This document shows, piece by piece, positions 8,777-16,096 of a stretch of 60,847 bases of DNA (position 1 is its first letter; every line of letters begins with the position of its first letter). The notes below the pieces were generated by a model. That model was not told the DNA's origin. It saw only the letters and a list, made by a program, of their open reading frames with translations, and ran no database searches. The translations under genes and the position numbers were made by a program. Origin of the DNA: CAYMGM01 sp964390005 (lineage in GTDB: Bacteria; Pseudomonadota; Alphaproteobacteria; UBA9219); the NCBI GenBank assembly GCA_964390005.1, contig CAYMGM010000011.1:1-60847 (forward strand). Reading direction: 5' to 3'.

Positions 8777-10018
8777 ATGACATCAAAGCAAGCGCCCTTG
8801 CAACCGCCTAGCACGCACGCGGCCTCGGAAGAGACCCTTCGGGCCACGGCTGTCCTTATTCTTTCCGATGGAACCGTCTTTCGAGGCCAAGGCCTTGGCG
8901 CGACGGGCCAAGCCGTGGGCGAGGTGTGTTTTAACACCTCGATGACCGGCTATCAGGAGATTTTAACCGATCCCAGCTATGCGGGGCAGATTATTACCTT
9001 TACCTTTCCGCATATCGGCAATGTGGGGACAAATCCCCAAGATATCGAGACGTTAGACCCCGCCGCTCGGGGTCTTGTTTTACGCGCCGATATTACCGAG
9101 CCTTCGAACTGGCGCGCGGCCCAGAACCTTGAGCCTTGGCTGAAGGAAAAGAATCTGATCGGCATCGCGGGGCTGGATACGCGGGCTTTGACCGCTCATA
9201 TCCGCGATCATGGCGCGCCGAATGGCGTGATTTGCCACGCGCCCGACGGCGTTTTCGATATCGACGCGCTGACCGCCGCCGCCAAGGCTTGGCCGGGGCT
9301 AGATGGCATGGATTTGGCGCTGGATGTCACCTGCGCCAAATCTTATGAATGGGACGAAGGGGCTTGGCGCTGGGATGGCGCGGCCTCGGCCTATGGAAAA
9401 GGGGCAGGAGAAAAGCCGCTTCATGTCGTTGCCATGGATTTTGGGGCTAAGCGCAACATTCTGCGCTGTTTGGTGAGCGCCGGGTGCCGCGTCACGGTGG
9501 TGCCCGCCCAAACCACGGCGGATGAGATTTTTGCCCTGAAACCCGATGGCGTGTTTTTATCGAACGGTCCTGGCGATCCGGCGGCGACCGGCGTTTATGC
9601 GGTGCCTGTGATCCGCGCGATTTTGGACAAAGGCATTCCGCTCTTCGGTATTTGCCTTGGCCATCAAATGCTGGGGCTGGCGCTGGGCGGACGCACGACG
9701 AAAATGCCGCGGGGTCATCGCGGTGCGAACCATCCGGTGAAAGATCTGCAGACAGGCAAGGTTGAGATCACCAGCCAAAACCACGGCTTTATGGTGATGC
9801 CCGAGACCCTGCCGCCTGAGGCCGAGGTCACGCATGTCAGCCTGTTTGACGGCAGCAACGAAGGGTTGCGCTTGAAAAACAAACCGGCCTTTTCGGTGCA
9901 ATACCACCCCGAAGCGTCGCCGGGGCCGCATGACAGCCATTATTTATTCGACCGTTTTGTTCAAATGATCAAAGAGCATCCGGCATCCGGCATTTGGCAT
10001 TCAGGGAAAGGCAAATGA
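8777..10018 (+). CDS. carA: Carbamoyl-phosphate synthase small subunit CarA
   Basis: Glutamine amidotransferase subunit that supplies ammonia to CarB for carbamoyl phosphate, feeding pyrimidine and arginine synthesis. 413 aa. An N-terminal CPSase small-chain domain (VLILSDGTVFRGQGLG, GYQEILTDPSYAGQI) is followed by a class I GATase domain with the nucleophile Cys in GICLGHQM and the His/Glu pair in YHPEASPGPHD. About 20 non-conserved residues precede the domain. The last about 13 residues (from HPASGIWHSG) are encoded by a 7-bp-period repeat that flanks the inserted S23-type gene, so the natural C-terminus is probably altered. The stop overlaps the next start (ATGA). Confidence 0.97.
   Translation: MTSKQAPLQPPSTHAASEETLRATAVLILSDGTVFRGQGLGATGQAVGEVCFNTSMTGYQEILTDPSYAGQIITFTFPHIGNVGTNPQDIETLDPAARGLVLRADITEPSNWRAAQNLEPWLKEKNLIGIAGLDTRALTAHIRDHGAPNGVICHAPDGVFDIDALTAAAKAWPGLDGMDLALDVTCAKSYEWDEGAWRWDGAASAYGKGAGEKPLHVVAMDFGAKRNILRCLVSAGCRVTVVPAQTTADEIFALKPDGVFLSNGPGDPAATGVYAVPVIRAILDKGIPLFGICLGHQMLGLALGGRTTKMPRGHRGANHPVKDLQTGKVEITSQNHGFMVMPETLPPEAEVTHVSLFDGSNEGLRLKNKPAFSVQYHPEASPGPHDSHYLFDRFVQMIKEHPASGIWHSGKGK
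9979..10005 (+). repeat. 7-bp-period repeat, left flank of the S23-type gene
   Basis: Reads CATCCGGCATCCGGCAT, then TTGGCATTCAGGG: tandem units of roughly NNGGCAT. It lies within the last codons of carA. An inverted, similar copy lies at 10390-10418, on the other side of the S23-type gene. Confidence 0.7.
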
Positions 10019-10410
10019 CGGTTCGAGGCTATCGGGATCTGGAGGTTTGGCAAAAGGCGATGCAACTAGTGACGGATGTTTATGCTTTGACCAAAGCTTT
10101 TCCGAAAGACGAATTGTATGCGTTGACAAACCAATTACGTCGCGCGGCCATCTCTGTTCCGTCGAATATAGCCGAGGGACGGTCGCGGCGTCGTACGCGG
10201 GATTTTATGCGTTATGCTTCTATTGCTTATGGCTCGTTGGCCGAAGTTGAGACGCAACTGCAAATAAGCGCGAATCTTGGATATGCGACAGAGGCAGAAT
10301 TAAAACCTCTTTATGATCAAACAGGTGCCGTTTCCCGTATGCTGAACGGTTTGATCAAAGGACTGGAAGAGAAGCTGACCCCTTCTTCTCCCCCAAATGC
10401 CGAATGCTGA
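10015..10410 (+). CDS. Four-helix-bundle S23-type protein (23S rRNA intervening-sequence protein family)
   Basis: 131 aa. The sequence closely follows the family pattern: GYRDLEVWQKAMQLV at the start, then LTNQLRRAAISVPSNIAEG, then YASIAYGSLAEVETQLQI, and a last helix. Members were first found in intervening sequences of 23S rRNA, and the family is related to Avd of diversity-generating retroelements. Their biochemical role is not established. ATG 10015 overlaps the carA stop by 4 bp. It interrupts the carA-carB pair and is flanked by inverted 7-bp-period repeats (9979-10005 and 10390-10418), which also encode its last residues. This arrangement suggests an inserted element rather than a native operon gene. 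Confidence 0.9.
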   Translation: MTVRGYRDLEVWQKAMQLVTDVYALTKAFPKDELYALTNQLRRAAISVPSNIAEGRSRRRTRDFMRYASIAYGSLAEVETQLQISANLGYATEAELKPLYDQTGAVSRMLNGLIKGLEEKLTPSSPPNAEC

Positions 10411-10418
10411 ATGCCGAC
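10390..10418 (-). repeat. 7-bp-period repeat, right flank of the S23-type gene
   Basis: On the minus strand this reads CGGCATTCAGCATTCGGCAT then TTGGGGG, the inverted relative of the left flank at 9979-10005. It ends 19 bp before carB. Together the flanks could pair into an imperfect stem around the S23-type gene. Confidence 0.7.
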
Positions 10419-10437
10419 CCCTAGTAAGGACTAAACT

Positions 10438-13400
10438 ATGCCCAAACGTACAGACATTAAATCCATCTGCATCATTGGTGCGGGGCCGATCGTTATCGGT
10501 CAAGCGTGTGAGTTCGATTATTCAGGCGTTCAAGCCTGTAAGGCGCTGCGCGCCGAAGGGTACCGGATCATTCTGGTCAATTCGAACCCCGCCACGATCA
10601 TGACCGATCCTGAAGTGGCTGATGCGACCTATATCGAGCCGATCACGCCGCAGATGGTGGCCAAGGTGCTTGAGCGCGAAAAGCCTGACGCTTTGCTGCC
10701 TACCATGGGGGGGCAAACGGCGCTGAACACGGCGATGGCGCTGGCGAACGACGGCACCTTGGAACGACTGGGCATTCAGCTCATCGGCGCGAACAAAGAA
10801 GCCATCGAAAAAGCCGAAGATCGCGAGCTGTTCCGCAAGGCGATGGACCGCATCGGTCTTGAAAGCCCCAAAAGCGCGATTGTGCATACGATGGCCGAAG
10901 GTGATGCGGCGCTGGCTGAGATCGGTTTGCCCGCGATCATTCGACCCAGCTTTACGTTAGCAGGGACGGGCGGCGGCATTGCCTATAACCGCGCCGAATA
11001 CGCTGAAATTGTCGCGAGCGGTCTGGCAGCCAGCCCCGTGACGGAAGTTTTGGTCGAAGAATCCGTTCTCGGCTGGAAAGAATACGAGATGGAGGTGGTG
11101 CGTGATCGCAAGGACAACTGCATCATCATCTGCTCGATCGAAAACGTCGATCCGATGGGCATTCACACGGGCGACAGCATCACGGTCGCGCCTGCGCTGA
11201 CGCTGACCGACAAAGAATATCAGATCATGCGTAACGCTTCGATCGCCGTCTTACGCGAAATCGGCGTGGATACGGGCGGATCGAACGTTCAATTTGCCGT
11301 GAATCCCAAAGATGGCCGCATGGTCGTGATCGAGATGAATCCGCGCGTAAGCCGGTCGTCGGCTCTCGCGAGTAAGGCGACGGGCTTCCCCATTGCCAAG
11401 GTCGCGGCGCGTCTGGCCGTTGGCTATACGTTGGATGAACTGACAAACGATATTACGGGCGTCACGCCCGCGGCGTTCGAGCCGACGATTGACTATGTCG
11501 TCACAAAAATCCCGCGCTTTGCGTTTGAAAAATTCCCCGGCACCGATGCCTCGCTGACCACGTCGATGAAATCGGTGGGCGAAGTGATGGCCATTGGCCG
11601 GACGTTCCAAGAATCCTTGCAAAAAGCTTTGCGCGGGTTGGAAATCGGTTTGGCGGGCTTGGATGAAATCAAGGTTGAAGGATCGGGCGACGGCGCGCAG
11701 GCGCTGCATGCGGCACTGGCCCGGCCCACGCTTGATCGCATTTTGGTGATTGCCGAAGCGCTGCGGCAAGGCCTTGCGGTCGATAGCATTTGCGCCATCA
11801 GCAAGTACGATCCTTGGTTTGTGCGCCAAATCGAAGGCCTTGTCGAAGCCGAGGCGGCGGTGAAGGAAAAAGGCTTGCCGCAAACGCCTGTGGCTTGGCA
11901 GCGTTTGAAGTCGATGGGCTTTAGCGATAAGCGGCTGGCTTTCTTGGCGGGGACGTCTGAAGCAGACGTGGCCGCCGCGCGCCGCGCCGCGGGCATTGTG
12001 CCTGTCTTTAAACGCATCGATACCTGCGCGGCCGAGTTCGCTTCGCTGACGCCTTATCTGTATTCGTCTTATGAAGGCAATGGCCTGAACCCCGTGACGT
12101 GCGAGGCGGCGCCTTCGGATAAGAAAAAAGTCATCATCCTTGGCGGCGGTCCCAACCGCATCGGTCAGGGGATCGAGTTTGATTATTGCTGCGTGCATGC
12201 CGTCATGGCGCTGCGCGCGCAGGGGATCGAAGCGATCATGGTCAACTGCAACCCTGAGACCGTTTCGACCGATTATGACACCTCGGATCGTTTGTATTTC
12301 GAGCCTTTAACGGGCGAAGACGTTTTGGAAATCGTGCGGGTCGAGCAAAGCCGTGGTACGCTTTTGGGCGTCATGGTTCAATTTGGCGGACAGACGCCGC
12401 TACGCTTGGCGGGCGCGTTGCAAGACGCGGGCGTGCCGATTTTGGGCACGACGCCCGATGCCATCGACTTGGCCGAGGATCGTGAGCGTTTCCAAGTTTT
12501 GCTGCATGATCTCAAGCTGCGTCAACCGGCCAATGGGCTTGCGCACAGCGCCGAGGAAGCCGAAGCCGTTGCCGAAAAAGTCGGTTATCCGGTCGTGATC
12601 CGTCCGTCTTATGTTCTGGGCGGGCGCGCGATGGAAATCGTCTATGGCCCCGAAGGTCTGCGCCGCTATATCGGCCAAGCCGTGCATGTGTCGGGCAGTA
12701 ATCCGGTTTTGATCGATCATTATCTGCAAGATGCCATTGAAATGGATGTCGATGTCGTCGCCGACAATAACGACGCCTTTGTCGCCGGGATTATGGAGCA
12801 TATCGAAGAAGCGGGGATCCATTCGGGCGATAGCTCGTGCGCGCTTCCGCCTTATTCTTTGCCAGCGCCGATTGTGAACGAAGTTCATCGTCAGGCCGAG
12901 CTGTTGGCCAAGGCCATCGGCGTTGTCGGTTTGATGAATGTTCAGTTCGCGGTCAAAGACGGCGATGTGTATATCCTTGAGGTCAATCCGCGCGCCAGCC
13001 GTACGGTGCCCTTTGTCGCCAAAGCCATTGGCACGCCGATTGCGAAAATCGCCGCGCGCGTGATGGCGGGCGAGCGTTTGTCCGATGTCGTTCCTAAGGG
13101 CGCGCGCGCCGTGCCTGAGCATCGCATTGCGGTCAAGACGCCTGTTTTCCCCTTTGCGCGCTTCCCGAATGTGGACATTGTGCTGGGGCCGGAAATGAAA
13201 TCGACGGGCGAGGTTATGGGCCTTGATCACGATTTTCCGCATGCCTTTGCCAAGGCTCAATTGGGGGCCGGGCTTAAACTGCCGACCGAAGGCGCTTGCT
13301 TTATCTCGGTCAAGGATCGCGATAAACCCGCCGCCATTGCTATGGCGCGCCGCCTGCATGAACTGGGCTTTAAATTGATTGCGACGGGCGGGACCTGTCA

Positions 13401-13689
13401 GGCCATTATGGTCGCGGGTATTCCCGTCACCCGAATCAATAAGGTTTATGAAGGCCAGCCCCATGCCGTCGATGCTATGATTAACGGAGAGATCGATCTT
13501 CTTATTAACACAACGGCTGAAGGCGCTCAGACCCTATCTGATAGCTTTAGCTTGCGTCGGACGGCCCTTATGCGCAATATTCCACGCTATACGACGGTGG
13601 CGGGGGCTCGGGCCGCTATTGATGCAATCGCGGCTTTAAAGGCCGGAACGCTTGAAGTCGCGCCGCTGCAATCGTATCTTAAGGCTTAA
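10438..13689 (+). CDS. carB: Carbamoyl-phosphate synthase large subunit CarB
   Basis: Catalyses ATP-dependent assembly of carbamoyl phosphate from bicarbonate and ammonia delivered by CarA. 1083 aa, full family length, with two homologous ATP-grasp halves. The N-half begins IKSICIIGAGPIVIGQACEFDYSG and carries RPSFTLAGTGGGIAYN. The C-half begins KKVIILGGGPNRIGQGIEFDY and carries RPSYVLGGRAMEIVY. The last about 130 residues are the MGS-like allosteric domain (FKLIATGGTCQAIM). It starts 27 bp after the S23-type gene, and TAAGGA precedes the ATG, so translation can restart independently of the insertion. Confidence 0.98.
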   Translation: MPKRTDIKSICIIGAGPIVIGQACEFDYSGVQACKALRAEGYRIILVNSNPATIMTDPEVADATYIEPITPQMVAKVLEREKPDALLPTMGGQTALNTAMALANDGTLERLGIQLIGANKEAIEKAEDRELFRKAMDRIGLESPKSAIVHTMAEGDAALAEIGLPAIIRPSFTLAGTGGGIAYNRAEYAEIVASGLAASPVTEVLVEESVLGWKEYEMEVVRDRKDNCIIICSIENVDPMGIHTGDSITVAPALTLTDKEYQIMRNASIAVLREIGVDTGGSNVQFAVNPKDGRMVVIEMNPRVSRSSALASKATGFPIAKVAARLAVGYTLDELTNDITGVTPAAFEPTIDYVVTKIPRFAFEKFPGTDASLTTSMKSVGEVMAIGRTFQESLQKALRGLEIGLAGLDEIKVEGSGDGAQALHAALARPTLDRILVIAEALRQGLAVDSICAISKYDPWFVRQIEGLVEAEAAVKEKGLPQTPVAWQRLKSMGFSDKRLAFLAGTSEADVAAARRAAGIVPVFKRIDTCAAEFASLTPYLYSSYEGNGLNPVTCEAAPSDKKKVIILGGGPNRIGQGIEFDYCCVHAVMALRAQGIEAIMVNCNPETVSTDYDTSDRLYFEPLTGEDVLEIVRVEQSRGTLLGVMVQFGGQTPLRLAGALQDAGVPILGTTPDAIDLAEDRERFQVLLHDLKLRQPANGLAHSAEEAEAVAEKVGYPVVIRPSYVLGGRAMEIVYGPEGLRRYIGQAVHVSGSNPVLIDHYLQDAIEMDVDVVADNNDAFVAGIMEHIEEAGIHSGDSSCALPPYSLPAPIVNEVHRQAELLAKAIGVVGLMNVQFAVKDGDVYILEVNPRASRTVPFVAKAIGTPIAKIAARVMAGERLSDVVPKGARAVPEHRIAVKTPVFPFARFPNVDIVLGPEMKSTGEVMGLDHDFPHAFAKAQLGAGLKLPTEGACFISVKDRDKPAAIAMARRLHELGFKLIATGGTCQAIMVAGIPVTRINKVYEGQPHAVDAMINGEIDLLINTTAEGAQTLSDSFSLRRTALMRNIPRYTTVAGARAAIDAIAALKAGTLEVAPLQSYLKA

Positions 13690-13742
13690 GGCAAGCTTGT
13701 GACCGTCAAGGTTGCTTGCCTGATTGAGGGAGCGTTCAATCA
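13689..13742 (+). other. Two adjacent hairpins after carB
   Basis: AGGCAAGC (13689-13696) pairs with GCTTGCCT (13714-13721). TGATTGA (13721-13727) pairs with TCAATCA (13736-13742). Neither has a T-run. They overlap the carB stop region and precede the terminator-like hairpin at 13751, so they may be an RNA processing or 3'-stabilising structure. Confidence 0.5.
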
Positions 13743-13750
13743 GATCGCTG

Positions 13751-13797
13751 AAAGACGGCCGGAACGGTTTTTAATCTTCCGGGCGGCTTTCTTTTTC
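13751..13797 (+). terminator. Probable terminator between carB and greA
   Basis: AAAGACGGCCGGAA pairs with TTCCGGGCGGCTTT (two mismatches) around an 18-19 base loop, followed by CTTTTTC. It probably separates the carAB and greA transcripts. Confidence 0.6.
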
Positions 13798-13844
13798 TGT
13801 TTAGCGTTTTGTTCCGTTTTTTTTAAAAGTAAAGGGTGGTCCTA

Positions 13845-14327
13845 ATGGCGATGCCTGAAAAAGTTCCGATGACCTTGTCCGGTTACCAGAAACTCGAAGA
13901 CGAACTCCGCAATTTGCGCAGCGTTGAGCGGCCGGCTGTGATCAAAGCGATTGCTGAAGCGCGTGAGCATGGGGATCTTTCTGAAAATGCCGAGTACACC
14001 GCCGCGCGTGAAAAACAAAGTTTTATTGAAGGCCGCATTCTGGAACTGGAAGACAAGGTGAGCCGGGCCGAAGTGATCGATCCCACCAAAATGTCTGGCG
14101 ATACCGTCATGTTTGCGACAACGGTGACATTGATCGACGAGGAGACCGAAGAAAAGGTCGTCTATCAGATCGTCGGCGAAGACGAAGCCGATATCAAAAG
14201 CGGTCGCCTGTCGAACACGGCCCCGCTGGCGCGCGCGTTGATGGGGAAAAAGGTCGGCAATTCGGTGGAAGTGAAAACGCCGAAGGGGACTAAATCCTAT
14301 GAGATCGAAGGCGTTGCCTTTATCTAA
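13845..14327 (+). CDS. greA: Transcription elongation factor GreA
   Basis: 160 aa. It rescues backtracked RNA polymerase by stimulating transcript cleavage through the secondary channel. The N-terminal coiled coil carries the acidic tip in AREHGDLSENAEYTAAREKQ. The C-terminal FKBP-like domain includes VYQIVGEDEADIKSGRLS and GKKVGNSVEVKTPKG. ATG 13845 follows AAAGGGTGG and is preferred over the GTG at 13836, which lies inside that Shine-Dalgarno sequence. The position after carB is common in alphaproteobacteria. Confidence 0.97.
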   Translation: MAMPEKVPMTLSGYQKLEDELRNLRSVERPAVIKAIAEAREHGDLSENAEYTAAREKQSFIEGRILELEDKVSRAEVIDPTKMSGDTVMFATTVTLIDEETEEKVVYQIVGEDEADIKSGRLSNTAPLARALMGKKVGNSVEVKTPKGTKSYEIEGVAFI

Positions 14328-14353
14328 GAAGCTCCCAAAATTGCAGAAAACCT

Positions 14354-14400
14354 AAAGATCACCTTGGCAATAAAAGAAATATCGAAACAAGGTGATCTTT
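14354..14400. other. Perfect 13-bp inverted repeat after greA
   Basis: AAAGATCACCTTG (14354-14366) and CAAGGTGATCTTT (14388-14400) are perfectly complementary around a 21-base AT-rich loop. No T-run follows. It could be an RNA stem or an operator; the sequence does not decide. Confidence 0.6.
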
Positions 14401-14422
14401 GACTTAAAAGCCATTATAAGGA

Positions 14423-14466
14423 GGCAGGCCGCTAGGAAGGCAGCCTGCCGCCGGGCGTTTTTATCA
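14423..14466 (+). terminator. Possible terminator after greA
   Basis: GGCAGGC (14423-14429) pairs with GCCTGCC (14443-14449). About 10 bases later comes a short T-run (GTTTTTAT). Weak but plausible end of the greA transcript before the DedA gene. Confidence 0.4.
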
Positions 14467-14486
14467 TTCCTTTTGGGATATCGTCC

Positions 14487-15125
14487 ATGGAACATATTCT
14501 TGAGCTGATCCGTCAAAACGGCGATTTGTTTTATCTGCTGACGTTTGTCTGGACAGCGCTGGAAGGCGAGACCTTTGTGATCTTTGCCGGGCTTGCCGCG
14601 CAAAAAGGCCTTTTGAATATTTGGTTTCTGTTTTTCGCCGCTTGGCTTGGAAGCTTTGCGGGCGATCAGTTCTTTTTCTTTTTGGGACGCCGCTATGCGT
14701 CGCATATTTTGGATCGCTACCCCAATCTTAAACCCAAACTCGACGTCGTTTTCAGCGCGCTTGAGAAATACGCGACCGTCTTTATCTTGTCTTATCGTTT
14801 TATGTATGGCGTTCGCAATGTCAGCGGTATCGCCATCGGGATGAGCCATTTGCCTTGGCGGCGCTTTTTGGTTTTGAACCTGACGGCGGCTTTTGTCTGG
14901 GCGGGCGTGTTTAGCGGGGCCGGGTATTTATTTGGCGACGTGATCGCCAAGATCTCGGCGCGCGAAGAGGATGTGCGCTTTGGCGTACATGAAGCGACGT
15001 TGGCTGTTTTGGGGCTGGCCGTTTTGATTTTGGGCGGGCGGGCGCTGATTGGCCGCTGGATCAAGCGGCGGATGGCTCAAAAAGAGGCCATACTTGTCGC
15101 GCAAAAGAAAGATATGTGTTCTTGA
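14487..15125 (+). CDS. DedA/SNARE-associated family inner-membrane protein
   Basis: 212 aa. The DedA family of multi-spanning membrane proteins is linked to lipid scrambling or flippase activity and envelope homeostasis. Seen here are an acidic pair in the first membrane-associated segment (WTALEGETFVIFAG), the family signature GSFAGDQFFFFLGRRYA, the amphipathic motif SYRFMYGVRNVSGIAIGMS, and further hydrophobic segments (AAFVWAGVFSGAGYLFG, LAVLGLAVLILGG). The C-terminus is basic. The stop overlaps the start of the next membrane protein (TGATG), which indicates translational coupling. Confidence 0.92.
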   Translation: MEHILELIRQNGDLFYLLTFVWTALEGETFVIFAGLAAQKGLLNIWFLFFAAWLGSFAGDQFFFFLGRRYASHILDRYPNLKPKLDVVFSALEKYATVFILSYRFMYGVRNVSGIAIGMSHLPWRRFLVLNLTAAFVWAGVFSGAGYLFGDVIAKISAREEDVRFGVHEATLAVLGLAVLILGGRALIGRWIKRRMAQKEAILVAQKKDMCS

Positions 15126-15535
15126 TGCGGATTGTTGTCGCTAAGCTTCTTATTCTTTTGTTCTTCGCAAGCCTTTGCGCTTTGCTTTGGGGGCCGTTTC
15201 GGTCGCTGACGTTGTCGCCGATCCTTCAGGCTGTCTTAGTCCTTGGAAGTCTGGTTTTTGGTTTTCTGGTTGTTAGCCTCGCGCCGCGCCGCTTTGATAA
15301 CCGGCCTGTTTGGTGGTTCATTCTGTCCTATTTGTTCTTTTTTCCTTTTGCCGTCGCGGCAGCGCTTGTCGCGGCGCAGGCTTTTGGCGCGAAAGGGCCC
15401 GATAACTTTGGTCTGGGCTTTCAAAACGAATTAGGCGCTTGTCTGCTTTATCTTTTCCTGGCGACCGTTTTGACGCTTGATGGGCGTTTGCTGTTTATCA
15501 TTACGTCGCTAGATAACCCCGATCCCGAAAATTAA
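15125..15535 (+). CDS. Small multi-spanning membrane protein, unknown function
   Basis: About 136 aa from ATG 15125, which overlaps the TGA of the DedA gene. A GTG at 15116 is an alternative start. Four hydrophobic segments are visible: about residues 3-23, 33-53, 63-88 and 105-125. The loops are short and the tail ends in an Asp/Asn/Glu-rich stretch. Not recognised as a named family. Coupling with DedA suggests an envelope-related role, by inference only. Confidence 0.75.
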   Translation: MRIVVAKLLILLFFASLCALLWGPFRSLTLSPILQAVLVLGSLVFGFLVVSLAPRRFDNRPVWWFILSYLFFFPFAVAAALVAAQAFGAKGPDNFGLGFQNELGACLLYLFLATVLTLDGRLLFIITSLDNPDPEN

Positions 15536-15556
15536 AGAGGGGTCGTCTGGACAGCC

Positions 15557-15994
15557 TCAGGGCACGGAATCGTCATAAACCCCACCCTTCAGATAACTTT
15601 CAACCGACATCTGACAAGGTTTAAACAGGGGCGCAGGCAGATTGGTCAGCCCATACCAGCCCCAGCTTTCTGACTTTTCCGGCTCAAGGCATTGGGGCTC
15701 ACCTGCGGCCCAATCGGCGGTGAGCGTCAGATGCACATAATGTTTGGGCATAAAGTCCAAAATGTTGGCGACAAACAAAAACTGAATATTTTGGATGTCG
15801 ATACCGCATTCTTCTCTGACTTCACGGCGGGCGCAGGCTTCGAAAGATTCACCATATTCTAAATGACCGCCAGGGAAAGCATAGGCTCCCGCGCCGTGCG
15901 ATCCCTTGCGCCGCGCCAAAAGGACCTTACCGTCGCGAAAAATCATGACGCCGATCCCAACGCGCGGGAGGGGGGCTGAAGCTGTTGTTGTCAT
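15557..15994 (-). CDS. Nudix hydrolase
   Basis: 145 aa. It hydrolyses a nucleoside diphosphate linked to another group; the substrate cannot be predicted with certainty. The Nudix box is complete: GGHLEYGESFEACARREVRE followed by ECGI. The small single-domain form with PKHYVHLTLTADW resembles NUDT15/CTP-pyrophosphohydrolase-like members. ATG 15994 is chosen because AAAGGAGAAGG lies just upstream. The open frame continues to 16090 without a good start signal. Confidence 0.93.
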   Translation of the reverse strand: MTTTASAPLPRVGIGVMIFRDGKVLLARRKGSHGAGAYAFPGGHLEYGESFEACARREVREECGIDIQNIQFLFVANILDFMPKHYVHLTLTADWAAGEPQCLEPEKSESWGWYGLTNLPAPLFKPCQMSVESYLKGGVYDDSVP

Positions 15995-16046
15995 CGAGGC
16001 CTTCTCCTTTCGCGCGTATCTTACGCCAGTGCCGGATTTTAGGCAT

Positions 16047-16075
16047 AAAAAAAGCTGGCGAGACAACGCGCCAGC
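16047..16075 (-). terminator. Rho-independent terminator of the OmpA-like exported gene
   Basis: On the minus strand GCTGGCG-cgttgtct-CGCCAGC is followed by seven T. It lies about 20 bp after the stop at 16097. Confidence 0.88.
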
Positions 16076-16096
16076 CCCCTTGATGCGCAACAGATC

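Noticed and set aside
11251..12198. Minus-strand open frames within carB
   Set aside because: Shadows of carB codon usage; no ribosome-binding site or family match.
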